Below, piece after piece: positions 23,437 to 31,954 of a stretch of 64,000 nucleotides of DNA. The stretch's first letter is position 1. Each line of letters opens with the position of its first letter. The DNA comes from Marivirga atlantica (GTDB taxonomy: Bacteria > Bacteroidota > Bacteroidia > Cytophagales > Cyclobacteriaceae). A program made the position numbers and the translations under genes. The notes under the pieces are model-generated. The model was not told the DNA's origin. It was given only the letters and a program-made list of their open reading frames with translations, and did not search any database. The stretch lies in the NCBI RefSeq assembly GCF_016734805.1, contig NZ_JAERQG010000003.1, positions 186,001 through 250,000 on the forward strand. The letters run 5' to 3'.

Positions 23437-24998
23437 TGCATAATAATTATTACTTCTTTAGGTCGCTGGTTAATGCACTGCGTCCAAAATTGGTAGGAAG
23501 CTTCCTAACCTCTTGTTTCAGCCAAAATAAGGATGAACTCATTCTTGAATTTCAGCAAACTGAAAGAAAACCCTTTTACATCAAAGCTTCATTAAAACCT
23601 GAGTTCACTTGCTTATCATTTCCAAGCGAGTTTGCACGAACGAAGAAGAATAGTGTGAATCTCTTCCCTAAGTTTGTCAATCTTCAACTCACTGAGATTA
23701 CATTATTTGAAAACGAAAGAAGCTTTAGCCTAAATTTCAATAATGAGCTGGATTTACTTTTTAAGATGCATGGTAACAGAGCTAACATCATTGCATTTGA
23801 AAACCAGACAGCCTTTAAGCTCTTCAAAAACAACTTCCCAAATGATTTAGAACTTACTTTTAAAGAACTTCACAGACCCCTTGAGCAATCTAAAGAAGCA
23901 TTTATAGAGGCTGAAGGTAATTATATGAAGGTCTTCCCTACTTTCGGCAAACTGATTAAAAAGTATCTGAAAGAGATTGGCTATAATAGCAAAAGCCAAG
24001 ATGAGCAGTGGGAAATCATTAATTTACTTGATCAAGACTTAAGAAATCCTAATAATTTCTATACCTCAATATATCAGGATGACATTTACTTTTCATTAAT
24101 TAAGATAGGTGAAATTGTTCGTGAACATAACGACCCAATTGAAGCTGTCACACAATTTTATTACTATTATTCAAAGGAGTACTTTGTTCAGAAAGAAAAA
24201 CAAACGCTATTAAAGAATCTTGAAAAGAAAAGAAATCAATCTATCAACTACATTAAGAAATCTAGCGAAAAGCTAGATGACATTAAGAATAAACCAGGCT
24301 ATAATCAGCTGGCTGATATTATTATGGCCAACATGCACCAAATACCTGAACGTGCAGAAAAAGTTGAGCTTTTTAATTTCTACACCAATGAGATGATAAC
24401 CATCTCGCTTAAAGCCAATTTAAGTCCTCAAAAAAACGCAGAGAATCTTTATAGAAAGTCAAAAAATCAGCAAATAGAAATAGATCAGATTGAAGCATCT
24501 GTCAAGCAGAAAAAGTTAGAACTGGATAAGATAGAAGAAGAAATTGAGCTCATTAACTCAACTGATGATGTGAAGGGCATTAAAAAATTATCTAAAAGAA
24601 ATAAGCCTGAAAAACGGCTACAGGTTGAAGAAAGAGTTCCTTATAAAAGATTTGAAACCGAAGGCTTTACAATATTAGTGGGAAAAGGTGCAAGAGAAAA
24701 TGATGAGCTTACCTTAAAATATGCGAAAAAGGATGATCTCTGGCTTCATGCTAAAGATGTAACGGGTTCACATGTAGTGCTTAAACATCAAAGTAACAAG
24801 CCTTTCCCATCACAGGTGATTGACAAAGCTGCTCAACTCGCAGCTTTCTATTCTAAAAGAAAAACTGATAGTCTATGCCCTGTGATTGTTACACCTAAAA
24901 AATATATTAGAAAACCCAAAGGCTTGCCTCCAGGCATGGTACATGTTGATAAGGAAGAAACCATATTAGTGAGTCCTGAACAATGGTGGTTGGGCTAA
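23436..24998 (+). CDS. NFACT family protein (RqcH/Rqc2-like)
   Basis: The 520-residue product has an N-terminal NFACT-N part (LRPKLVGSFLTSCFSQNKDELILEF and LLFKMHGNRANIIAF). A long coiled coil follows (about 245-385), then a C-terminal NFACT-R domain (DDLWLHAKDVTGSHVVLKHQ, KYIRKPKGLPPGMVHV). RqcH binds stalled 50S ribosome-nascent chain complexes and adds alanine tails. The bacterial family otherwise includes fibronectin-binding-protein-like members. The start ATG overlaps the preceding stop. The link to a phosphorelay operon is unusual. The assignment to the family is firm; the tailing activity is inferred. Confidence 0.87.
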   Translation: MHNNYYFFRSLVNALRPKLVGSFLTSCFSQNKDELILEFQQTERKPFYIKASLKPEFTCLSFPSEFARTKKNSVNLFPKFVNLQLTEITLFENERSFSLNFNNELDLLFKMHGNRANIIAFENQTAFKLFKNNFPNDLELTFKELHRPLEQSKEAFIEAEGNYMKVFPTFGKLIKKYLKEIGYNSKSQDEQWEIINLLDQDLRNPNNFYTSIYQDDIYFSLIKIGEIVREHNDPIEAVTQFYYYYSKEYFVQKEKQTLLKNLEKKRNQSINYIKKSSEKLDDIKNKPGYNQLADIIMANMHQIPERAEKVELFNFYTNEMITISLKANLSPQKNAENLYRKSKNQQIEIDQIEASVKQKKLELDKIEEEIELINSTDDVKGIKKLSKRNKPEKRLQVEERVPYKRFETEGFTILVGKGARENDELTLKYAKKDDLWLHAKDVTGSHVVLKHQSNKPFPSQVIDKAAQLAAFYSKRKTDSLCPVIVTPKKYIRKPKGLPPGMVHVDKEETILVSPEQWWLG

Positions 24999-25109
24999 AC
25001 TGAGGTAAACAATAGGTAGACAACCGTTATCTCGTCTTAATAAGCACAAAATACATGGTAGATATTGAGTAATATTGTAAATTACATTAAGCACTCTTAA
25101 CCATTAGGC

Positions 25110-26060
25110 ATGATAAGATCAACTTTAGTCGTTATTCTTTTCCTCATTATCTCAGTAAATCAGCTCTTGGGCCAAGGTTGTAGTGATGCTGGTTTCTGTA
25201 CAATGGGCGCTATGCGGCCTGATCAGGAATTCAATAAGAATATCCCACTCAGATTAAGATCAATCTCTCTTAATTTATACGAAGGACAGGCACTTACAAG
25301 CCCGAGTATTAAAGCAGCTATTTTAGATTTCGGTATAGTGGCTTTTAACAATATAGACCTGCAGTTCAAGGTTCCGTATATGAGTGTTTCAGGTAATTTT
25401 GGTAATACATCCGGAATAGGAGACCTTTCTTTTGCAGCAACCAAAAGTATAAAATCAACTCCGAGATATGATTGGCTGGGTACGGTAGGTTTCAAAATAC
25501 CTACAGGCAATTCAGATTTAAAGCAGGAAGAACATGATGTAGTTTTACCAATGTACTATCAAGTTACATTGGGTACTTACGATTTAATCCTGGGCACTTC
25601 CTTTCTTACCAGAGATTGGATGTTTTCATTCGGGTATCAGCAGCCTTTAATTCATCAAAACGAAAATACCTTTCAGGCAGACCCTAACCAATGGAGTTGG
25701 TATGAGGGCGGCATGAACTATGTAAGAGAACATGCCGAAGCAGTAGACCTTAAAAGAGGTACTGACATCATGTTTAGAGTTGAGCGAAACTTTAGATTGT
25801 CAAGGTTAAACTTCAACCTAGGCTTGTTACCTATTTATAGGATTACGAAAGATCAGGGAAGAAATTCCAATGGAGAATATGAAAAATTAGATGGCACCAC
25901 AGGTTTAGCTATGTCAGGCTTGGCTGGTGCTGGTTATAATTTCAATGTTTACTCGAGCATAAGTCTTATTGCCGGATTTAAAATTACCGACAGAGACTAT
26001 AATCCGGACGGATTAACAAGAAAGCATGTTATCAACTTCGCTTATACTTACAACTTTTAA
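25110..26060 (+). CDS. outer membrane beta-barrel-like protein
   Basis: The 316-residue product has a signal peptide (VVILFLIISVNQLLGQG) and then alternating amphipathic strands with turns, such as NIDLQFKVPYMSVSGNF, TSGIGDLSFAATKSI, YDWLGTVGFKIPTG and a final VINFAYTYNF ending in an aromatic residue. This resembles the MetA-pathway/transporter-like barrels of Bacteroidota. It starts CSDAGFCTMGAM after the signal, a Cys pair. The next gene, a secreted CHAT-TPR protein, begins 3 nt after its stop, so the two are co-transcribed. Substrate unknown. Confidence 0.75.
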   Translation: MIRSTLVVILFLIISVNQLLGQGCSDAGFCTMGAMRPDQEFNKNIPLRLRSISLNLYEGQALTSPSIKAAILDFGIVAFNNIDLQFKVPYMSVSGNFGNTSGIGDLSFAATKSIKSTPRYDWLGTVGFKIPTGNSDLKQEEHDVVLPMYYQVTLGTYDLILGTSFLTRDWMFSFGYQQPLIHQNENTFQADPNQWSWYEGGMNYVREHAEAVDLKRGTDIMFRVERNFRLSRLNFNLGLLPIYRITKDQGRNSNGEYEKLDGTTGLAMSGLAGAGYNFNVYSSISLIAGFKITDRDYNPDGLTRKHVINFAYTYNF

Positions 26061-26063
26061 AAT

Positions 26064-28607
26064 ATGCGATTCACAGTATTTTTACTATTCATCATATTTC
26101 AAGGCTTTTCCTCTCTGGCTCAGCTATCCGATAGCTATAAGGATTATATTAAACGAAGTGTAAGAGAAAATCCTCAAACACTAATTGCAGAATTTGATAA
26201 TAAAGCAGAACAAGATATTGCTACCAGCCTACTCATTGGTGAGCTCTATTTTTACAGTGGCAACAATGACAAAGCGGCTGAGATAATTGATGCCGGCCTT
26301 ATTAGCCTTGAAGCTTCTGGTGAAGCTAAGAGCTCATTATATGCTCGCGCCCTGAGTAATAGAGGACTTATTTTTTGGAATGACGGCAAAAATGAGAAGG
26401 CTGAAAACTATCTGGAAAGGTCATTAGCACTGAATAAACAGATTAATGCTACCAATGAGGCAATTGCTGATACTTATAATAACTTAGGTTTAATAGCCAA
26501 ATCAGTGGATAACCTTAAGCAGGCAAGATCATACTTTGAGCAAGCACTTGAACTACTTGAGTCAGAAGCAATACCAAATGAGGAGAAAATTGCCCTGGTC
26601 AATATAAACTTATCTCTTATAGAAGTAGAGAATGAGAAATATCGTGATGCTTTATCACGTTTAAATCGACTTTTGTCTAGCTGGGAAAAGTCACATGTAG
26701 AGGATTTACCAACCGAAGCTTTTATCTTGACCAATTTAGCCTTGATTTATGAGCAAACAGGTGATCCTGAATTGGCAAGAACCTTTCTGAAGGATGCCAT
26801 CGATATTAACCGAACTTTTTATGGTGATAGAAATGCAGAATTAGCTAATACCTATGCTTTTCTTGCCGAGTTGGAAAGAAAACAAGGCAATTTCAAAGAA
26901 GCACTTAACAATATTCAGCACGCCTTAGTGAGTAATAGTTTAAATTTTAATAGTAAAGACTATGAGCATAATCCATCTAAAGAGAATGTGATCAAGCCTT
27001 CTTATCAATTATCCATTCTTTTAAGCAAGGCTCAAATCTTTGAAGATTACTATTTTAATTTTTCTTTAAAAAAACAACACCTTGAAACTGCATTAAGTTG
27101 TTTAGACGATGCTGACAATATAATTGACCTCATCAGAGCCAATACAAGTAATAAAAAAGATCAGCTTGCATTGAGCGCCCTAGCTTCGCAAGTCTATGAA
27201 TCGGCACAACGTATCGCTATTACATTAGATGATGTGACTCTTTTAGGTAACACATACCTTAAAAAGGCTTTCTACTATTCTGAAAAAGCAAAAGCAAGTA
27301 CTTTAATAAGTGCCGTGGCCGAATCAGATGCTAAATCTTTTTCCAATATTCCTCAGTCAATGCTAGAAGAAGAAGTAGCCTTGAAAAATAGACTAGCCTT
27401 TCTTAGTAATGCAATCGCTAACGCTCAAGATGAAGTAGAGATTTCTGATTACAAAAAAGAGTTGTTTGAAGCACAAAGAACTTATGAACAGTTCATCAAA
27501 GGTTTAGAGAAGGATTATCCTGAATATTACAACCTTAAGCACAATACTGCCCCTTCTTCACTCGATGAAGTACAAAAGAGCCTTGAACCCAATGAACTAC
27601 TTTTATCATATGCCTTTGCTCCAGTAAGAAATGAAATATATAGATATGAAATAAGTCAGAATGATTTCAAAGTAACCACTATTTACTATCAGGAAGAAGT
27701 TTCTAGGAATTTAAGAGCATTCCGAAACATTCTTACTTACCAAATAAAGCAACCCTATCAGCCTGTTGCAAGTAGCTTGTACAGTGCTTTAATTCCGAAA
27801 AGAATTAAAAATAGCATAACAAAAATCACAGTTATTCCAGACGGAATACTAGGCACGGTGCCTTTTGAAGCTTTTATAGCTGAACAGCTTGAACAAAATG
27901 ATTTCTGGGCACTGCCTTATTTAATCAAGGAATATGCTATTACTTATAATTATTCCGCATCCTTTCATACCATAAAACCTAAAGCCACAGTTAGCTCAAA
28001 GGCTCTTTTATTAGCACCGGTTGAGTTTTTATCGGCTTCACTCAATAGTTTACCTGCTACCAGAGAAGAACTCAATTCATTAAGCGCGACCCTATCAAGC
28101 AATGCGATTAAATGTGATACCTATATTGAGAATCGGGCTACTGAAAATAACTTTAAAACAGCAGATTTAAAGAATTATAAATACATTCATTTAGCCACTC
28201 ATGGTGCTGTAAATAGTACCAACCCGGAGTTATCAGCTATTTATCTGACAGGTAAGGATGAAAGTGATGATGGTATTCTATATACTAATGAGATATATGA
28301 CCTTAACTTCAATGCAGATCTTGTCTCACTTTCAGCATGCGAGACCGGCCTTGGCAAAATCAGTAGAGGTGAAGGCATTATTGGCTTAGGAAGAGCCTTC
28401 AGTTATGCAGGAGCGCAGCATTTACTAGTTTCCCTGTGGAAAGTTCAAGATGCATCAACAGCACTCTTAATGCAGCAATTCTACAAAGAAAGTGTAAAAA
28501 AAGGATCAAGCTTTTCCAAGAGCCTACAGCAAGCACAAATTGAATTAATCAATAACGGATATGCGAACCCTTATCTATGGGCGCCTTTTGTTATTTGGGG
28601 TAAGTAA
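26064..28607 (+). CDS. secreted TPR-CHAT domain protein (caspase-like)
   Basis: The 847-residue product has a signal peptide (RFTVFLLFIIFQGFSSLAQ). TPR hairpins follow at about 30-300 (RGLIFWNDGKNEKAENYLERSLALN, YNNLGLIAKSVDNLKQARSYFEQALELL), then a helical stretch, and a C-terminal CHAT domain from about 560. The catalytic dyad of this clan-CD peptidase fold is visible as His713 in HLATHGAV and Cys759 in SLSACETGLG, followed by GEGIIGLGRAFSYAGA. CHAT proteins are caspase-like proteases or scaffolds. The signal peptide argues for an envelope role here. It is translationally close to the barrel gene upstream and 9 nt from a YdeI-like gene. Confidence 0.9.
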   Translation: MRFTVFLLFIIFQGFSSLAQLSDSYKDYIKRSVRENPQTLIAEFDNKAEQDIATSLLIGELYFYSGNNDKAAEIIDAGLISLEASGEAKSSLYARALSNRGLIFWNDGKNEKAENYLERSLALNKQINATNEAIADTYNNLGLIAKSVDNLKQARSYFEQALELLESEAIPNEEKIALVNINLSLIEVENEKYRDALSRLNRLLSSWEKSHVEDLPTEAFILTNLALIYEQTGDPELARTFLKDAIDINRTFYGDRNAELANTYAFLAELERKQGNFKEALNNIQHALVSNSLNFNSKDYEHNPSKENVIKPSYQLSILLSKAQIFEDYYFNFSLKKQHLETALSCLDDADNIIDLIRANTSNKKDQLALSALASQVYESAQRIAITLDDVTLLGNTYLKKAFYYSEKAKASTLISAVAESDAKSFSNIPQSMLEEEVALKNRLAFLSNAIANAQDEVEISDYKKELFEAQRTYEQFIKGLEKDYPEYYNLKHNTAPSSLDEVQKSLEPNELLLSYAFAPVRNEIYRYEISQNDFKVTTIYYQEEVSRNLRAFRNILTYQIKQPYQPVASSLYSALIPKRIKNSITKITVIPDGILGTVPFEAFIAEQLEQNDFWALPYLIKEYAITYNYSASFHTIKPKATVSSKALLLAPVEFLSASLNSLPATREELNSLSATLSSNAIKCDTYIENRATENNFKTADLKNYKYIHLATHGAVNSTNPELSAIYLTGKDESDDGILYTNEIYDLNFNADLVSLSACETGLGKISRGEGIIGLGRAFSYAGAQHLLVSLWKVQDASTALLMQQFYKESVKKGSSFSKSLQQAQIELINNGYANPYLWAPFVIWGK

Positions 28608-28616
28608 GTAGTTTCA

Positions 28617-29132
28617 ATGAAAGTCTTTATATCCAAGCTATCGAAATTCGATTCGAATGTTTACCAATATCACCTTCCCGTACCGGAAGAAATAGCTCAA
28701 AATTTTATTGAGGGAGAAAACAGACGCATCATTTGTACATTAAATGGTGTACATAAGTGGCATGCTGCATTGATGAAAGCTCAGGACTATTGGTTTATTC
28801 TTGTTAATAAAGCAATAATGGAAAAGCTGGGACTAACTCAAAATGTAGATGTAAAAGTTGAGTTAGAGAAAGATCATTCAACTTATGGCTTAGAAATGCC
28901 TGATGAACTTCAGGTTCTATTTGAGCAGGATGAAGATGCTTATAGCTATTTTAAGAATTTGACGATGGGTAAGCAAAGGAGCCTGATCTACATTGTTGGA
29001 AAATATAAATCTTCGGACAGTAGATTACGAAAAGCATTGGCAATTGCCCATCATCTTAAAGAGGTTCAGGGAAATCTGGATTACAAACTGCTAAACTCAA
29101 CTATTAAGTTTTATAATAATAAACCCCTGTAA
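28617..29132 (+). CDS. DUF1905/YdeI-OmpD-associated family protein
   Basis: The 171-residue product starts VFISKLSKFDSNVYQYHLPVPEEIAQNFIEGENRRIICTLNG, the DUF1905 beta-barrel-like part. It ends with the YdeI/OmdA helical part (about 85-165: TYGLEMPDELQVLFEQDEDAYSYFKNLTMGKQRSLIYIVGKYKSSDSR). It is cytoplasmic by sequence. It follows the CHAT gene by 9 nt on the same strand and converges on the YjdI/CDGSH gene with 1 nt between. It has the same C-terminal family as the cassette gene at 5,949, with a different N-terminal part. Molecular function is not known. Confidence 0.82.
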   Translation: MKVFISKLSKFDSNVYQYHLPVPEEIAQNFIEGENRRIICTLNGVHKWHAALMKAQDYWFILVNKAIMEKLGLTQNVDVKVELEKDHSTYGLEMPDELQVLFEQDEDAYSYFKNLTMGKQRSLIYIVGKYKSSDSRLRKALAIAHHLKEVQGNLDYKLLNSTIKFYNNKPL

Positions 29133-29133
29133 G

Positions 29134-29562
29134 CTACCCTTTAAAATTAATCTTAGCATGTGTGCCATCACAATAGGGTTTATTGCCCGAGGCACCACAT
29201 CTACAAAAAGCTGTCACCTTTGATTTCTTGGTTTCCTCACCATTATGATGTTTTACGGTTAAATTCCCATAAACCATCAGCGGTCCGTTTTCAATAGTTT
29301 CTATTATACTTTCTGTTTTTCTAGTCTCTTCCACTTCGTCTTTATTATCATTCATGTAATAGCTTAAAGCACCACTAGGGCATTTATTGATCTGAGCTTT
29401 AATGGTATCAGTATCTGCTCCTTCTGCATTAATCCATGGCTTTTTATTAGGATCAAAAACCTCAGGCAACCCCTTAAAACATTTTTCAGAGTGTATGCAT
29501 ACTTTGGGCTTCCACACAACTGTTACTTCTCCATTTGAGTATTCCTTCGTAATATCTTTCAT
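29134..29562 (-). CDS. YjdI-like (4Fe-4S) plus CDGSH iron-sulfur protein
   Basis: The 142-residue product fuses two small metal-binding parts. Residues 8-75 are a Fer4_19/YjdI-type domain (WKPKVCIHSEKCFKGLP, then INKCPSGAL). Residues 90-142 are a CDGSH iron-sulfur domain with CRCGASGNKPYCDGTH, the 3Cys-1His set for a 2Fe-2S cluster. Such proteins take part in redox or iron-sulfur handling, without a defined reaction. It lies 9 nt downstream of a small GNAT acetyltransferase gene, a pairing also known as yjdI-yjdJ in enterobacteria. Confidence 0.87.
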   Translation of the reverse strand: MKDITKEYSNGEVTVVWKPKVCIHSEKCFKGLPEVFDPNKKPWINAEGADTDTIKAQINKCPSGALSYYMNDNKDEVEETRKTESIIETIENGPLMVYGNLTVKHHNGEETKKSKVTAFCRCGASGNKPYCDGTHAKINFKG

Positions 29563-29571
29563 AACATCGGC

Positions 29572-29856
29572 TTAATTTAATACATCTCTTATTTCATCTT
29601 CCTTATCAAAGACTGATTTAGCAAATGGACAGAGTGGTACTATTTTGATGTTCTCAGCCCTCGCCCATTCAACAATTTTATACAGTATTTGCTTCCCAAC
29701 GCCTTCTCCCCTAAAGGCTTCTTCAACTTCTGTGTGATCAATAATAATTTTGTCTTGTCCAGCTTTAGAATAGAACATTTCACCAGCTCTTTTGCCATCC
29801 TTTTCGGCTCTAAATGAACCTCTTATCGGACCTGATTTTTCATGAGTTATATTCAT
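29572..29856 (-). CDS. small GNAT N-acetyltransferase, YjdJ-like
   Basis: The 94-residue product is the compact COG2388-type acetyltransferase. It has strand-rich FYSKAGQDKIIIDHTEV, the acetyl-CoA loop RGEGVGKQILYKIVEWAR (about 50-66) and a C-terminal IVPLCPFAKSVFDK. The 94-residue length is usual for the short form. It is the first gene of a two-gene unit with the YjdI/CDGSH protein. Its acceptor is unknown. Confidence 0.85.
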   Translation of the reverse strand: MNITHEKSGPIRGSFRAEKDGKRAGEMFYSKAGQDKIIIDHTEVEEAFRGEGVGKQILYKIVEWARAENIKIVPLCPFAKSVFDKEDEIRDVLN

Positions 29857-29921
29857 ATTATTTTATTTATCTATTAAACATTAAAAGGCTAGAATGTTCT
29901 AATTTACAATACTTAGCACAT

Positions 29922-29953
29922 AAAAAAAGCCATCAATACAAATACTGATGGCT
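29922..29953 (-). terminator. intrinsic terminator of the SRPBCC gene
   Basis: On the minus strand AGCCATCA and TGATGGCT form an 8-bp stem around a 10-nt loop, followed by a run of seven T. It stands 25 nt after the stop of the gene at 29,978. Confidence 0.8.
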
Positions 29954-29977
29954 AAGAATAACTGAATAAATTATTTT

Positions 29978-30514
29978 TTACTCCAGTTCCTCCTTCAAAT
30001 ATTTTAAACCTGTTTCTAAATCATTCCCAACCATTTCTTCCATATCCATAAAAAGAAGCATTAAATTCATAGGGTAATCGAAATGGCCATTAAAACCCCA
30101 TTTAACCAAAGTTCTATCTCCATCAAGAGATTCTAACTCCATATAGGCTGGTTCAATTGATTCAAATGGTTCATAAAATCTTAATTCAAAATCAATTCTT
30201 TTACCTTCTTCAATTTTGATTATTTCTTGCTCTCCAACTCCCACGTTAGCACTATCACTTTCCCATCTGGCCACAAAACCTACTGTACCATCCTGTCCTC
30301 TGTACGATTTAACCATATGAGGATCATTCTTTTGCCATACACTGTAATTATCTTGATTCTTCAGATACTTAATGTAATCGAATACTTCATTCTTTGGACT
30401 GCTAATTACGATCTCTCTTTCTACAGCATAATCTTTGTCCAGAAATAGTCCAATAGCCAAAAAGATTACGATAATGCCAAGAATTATAAGAAGGATATTT
30501 TTTACAATTTTCAT
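29978..30514 (-). CDS. SRPBCC (START-like) family protein
   Basis: The 178-residue product has one N-terminal membrane helix (KNILLIILGIIVIFLAIGLF) and a polyketide-cyclase/dehydrase-like SRPBCC domain: EREIVISSPKNEVFDYIKYLKNQDNYSVWQKNDPHM, GTVGFVARWESDS and LVKWGFNGHFDYPMNLMLLF. The fold binds hydrophobic ligands in a deep cavity. This membrane-anchored form is common in Bacteroidota and has no known ligand. It is a single gene ending in a clear terminator. Confidence 0.87.
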   Translation of the reverse strand: MKIVKNILLIILGIIVIFLAIGLFLDKDYAVEREIVISSPKNEVFDYIKYLKNQDNYSVWQKNDPHMVKSYRGQDGTVGFVARWESDSANVGVGEQEIIKIEEGKRIDFELRFYEPFESIEPAYMELESLDGDRTLVKWGFNGHFDYPMNLMLLFMDMEEMVGNDLETGLKYLKEELE

Positions 30515-30576
30515 AGTGTTAAATGTGAAATGGTTTAGTCTAATTTAATCATTTTTTATAAATACTAAACAACCTC

Positions 30577-30756
30577 TCACATATCATAGGCACGAAATTC
30601 AAGAGTTTTGATAAAATCAATCTTAGTTGAGTCTGAAGCTATTATTCTTGAAGTATCAACCTCATTTTGGTCTGGTTGACTGTGTAAAGGCATCGTTCTG
30701 AGATAAAACAGTAGCAGAACTGTTGAAGAAAAAAGTATAAGCTTGATATGTTTCAT
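30577..30756 (-). CDS. small exported/membrane protein
   Basis: From the ATG at 30,756 the product has 59 residues: a hydrophobic N-terminus (HIKLILFSSTVLLLFYLRTMPLHS) and a short polar tail with two Asp-Ser-rich stretches. An upstream in-frame ATG at 30,768 would add four residues. It resembles in layout the other small minus-strand gene at 30,954. A near-palindrome TAGTGAAACACCTA stands 86-101 nt upstream. No family was recognised. Confidence 0.45.
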   Translation of the reverse strand: MKHIKLILFSSTVLLLFYLRTMPLHSQPDQNEVDTSRIIASDSTKIDFIKTLEFRAYDM

Positions 30757-30841
30757 TAAAACTTGCATGGTTCATTTATTATGAATCAAAATTGCAACAA
30801 AAAGAAACAAAAGAAATGAGCATTTTGCCCAAAATTAGAAC

Positions 30842-30858
30842 TAGTGAAACACCTATTT
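30842..30858 (-). promoter_or_regulatory. near-palindrome TAGTG-AAA-CACCTA upstream of a small gene
   Basis: The plus-strand sequence TAGTGAAACACCTATTT resembles TAGGTGTTTCACCTATTT at 31,773-31,790. Both are centred about 90 nt upstream of a minus-strand gene for a short exported protein. Read on the minus strand, a TAATTTTG box (-7 type) follows this copy after a few bases. It is a possible shared operator; the regulator is unknown. Confidence 0.35.
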
Positions 30859-30953
30859 CAATGGCTATAAAAAGGCATAGAATTTTAGAGAGGTAGTTGA
30901 AAGCCTACCACTTTCTGGAATAAGTTAGCAATCTTAAATTTTTCAGGATTATA

Positions 30954-31094
30954 TTAACGGGTGATTTCCTGACTTACAGCTTTAGATTCTGCACTTAACT
31001 TAACGCTAACACCAATTGCCAAAATAGCAATTATTATGATGAGAAATAATAAGTTTCTCGACATGAAAGGATTTGATTGAAATATCTTTTTCAT
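30954..31094 (-). CDS. very small single-span membrane protein (46 residues)
   Basis: A complete 47-codon frame runs from ATG (31,092-31,094) to TAA (30,954-30,956). It encodes a basic start (MKKIFQSNPFMSRN), a strong membrane helix (LLFLIIIIAILAIGVSV) and a polar tail ending QEITR. Its position between two other short exported-protein genes on the same strand, and its good signal-like layout, support it. Nothing is known of its role. Confidence 0.45.
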   Translation of the reverse strand: MKKIFQSNPFMSRNLLFLIIIIAILAIGVSVKLSAESKAVSQEITR

Positions 31095-31106
31095 AATCCA
31101 AATTTA

Positions 31107-31139
31107 GCAACATAAGCTTTTGAAATAGACTTATGTTGC
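31107..31139 (-). other. 10-bp hairpin between small genes
   Basis: GCAACATAAG (31,107-31,116) and CTTATGTTGC (31,130-31,139) are exact reverse complements with a 13-nt loop. It lies after the gene at 31,192 and just before the 46-residue gene. No T-run follows, so it may be a weak terminator or an mRNA processing/attenuation point. Confidence 0.4.
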
Positions 31140-31191
31140 CGAATTACGTTAAAACTAATGATAAGCACGATGAATGATTATTCCTTATGGA

Positions 31192-31695
31192 TTAATCGTT
31201 AACGTTAACAGCAAAATTATCATTACCATTTTGGAGATTGAACATCTCATTTAATTCTTTGATATGACCATTGTAGTCAAGCATATTTCTGTTGGAAGCT
31301 ACAGAACCATCTATAATTATGTTGTCGAAAGAAGGAGCTGATAATTCAATATTATCTTTTACTTTGTTCAAGGCTTCTCTTATACTAATTTTAATCCACT
31401 CGCCCTGTTTAAATTGATAGAAACCACTCTCTCTATCTTCAACATAAACCATTTGATCATAAGATAAATCTGTAAAAGCCGTTATTTCATCAGCTGCAAC
31501 CTTAGGTATAAGAATAGCTAAATCTGAATTATTTACCTGTAGTTTCATGCTATTTTCTAGTTTGGTTACGTCAGTACCTATCTCAGGACTTTGCGCCTGT
31601 GATTTAAGACTAAAACCTAATAAGAGTAGGAAAACTATAATGCCTAAAAGTGTATTCTTATTAACTAAACCTTGGTGATTAAATATGCTTCTCAT
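31192..31695 (-). CDS. hypothetical exported protein
   Basis: The 167-residue product has a signal peptide with a long n-region (FNHQGLVNKNTLLGIIVFLLLLGFSLKSQAQ). Its mature part includes SDLAILIPKVAADEITAFTDLSYDQMVYVEDRESGFYQFKQGEWI, a pattern similar to surface proteins that carry a short beta-rich, GEW-containing repeat. No domain is recognised with confidence. The palindrome TAGGTGTTTCACCTA lies 78-95 nt upstream and may regulate it. Confidence 0.65.
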   Translation of the reverse strand: MRSIFNHQGLVNKNTLLGIIVFLLLLGFSLKSQAQSPEIGTDVTKLENSMKLQVNNSDLAILIPKVAADEITAFTDLSYDQMVYVEDRESGFYQFKQGEWIKISIREALNKVKDNIELSAPSFDNIIIDGSVASNRNMLDYNGHIKELNEMFNLQNGNDNFAVNVND

Positions 31696-31772
31696 GACTT
31701 TTTGTTTTATTGTTTATACAAATGTCATCAAAACACTTCCTCTAAGAATTAGGGAATTTCTAAAAATGGGAT

Positions 31773-31790
31773 TAGGTGTTTCACCTATTT
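31773..31790 (-). promoter_or_regulatory. palindrome TAGGTG-TTT-CACCTA upstream of exported-protein gene
   Basis: TAGGTG and CACCTA are exact reverse complements separated by TTT. The same half-site and flank (CACCTATTT) occur at 30,842-30,858. It is a likely operator for the gene ending at 31,695. Confidence 0.4.
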
Positions 31791-31954
31791 TGCTAAAAAA
31801 CAGCACTGAATAGACGTAAACACTAGTTTAGCTTTTATTTTCAGATGAGGCAACAGCTTTCTTAATGAAAATTCTCTGTAAATAGTTTATACCTGAAAGT
31901 TAAACTGTAAGCGACTTACTGAAGCTCAGTTAATATTTTTTTAAACTATCAACT

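Noticed and set aside
26064-28607. CHAT protein as effector of a CRISPR or gasdermin system
   Set aside because: No Cas gene, CRISPR repeat or gasdermin-like gene is nearby, and the product has a signal peptide.
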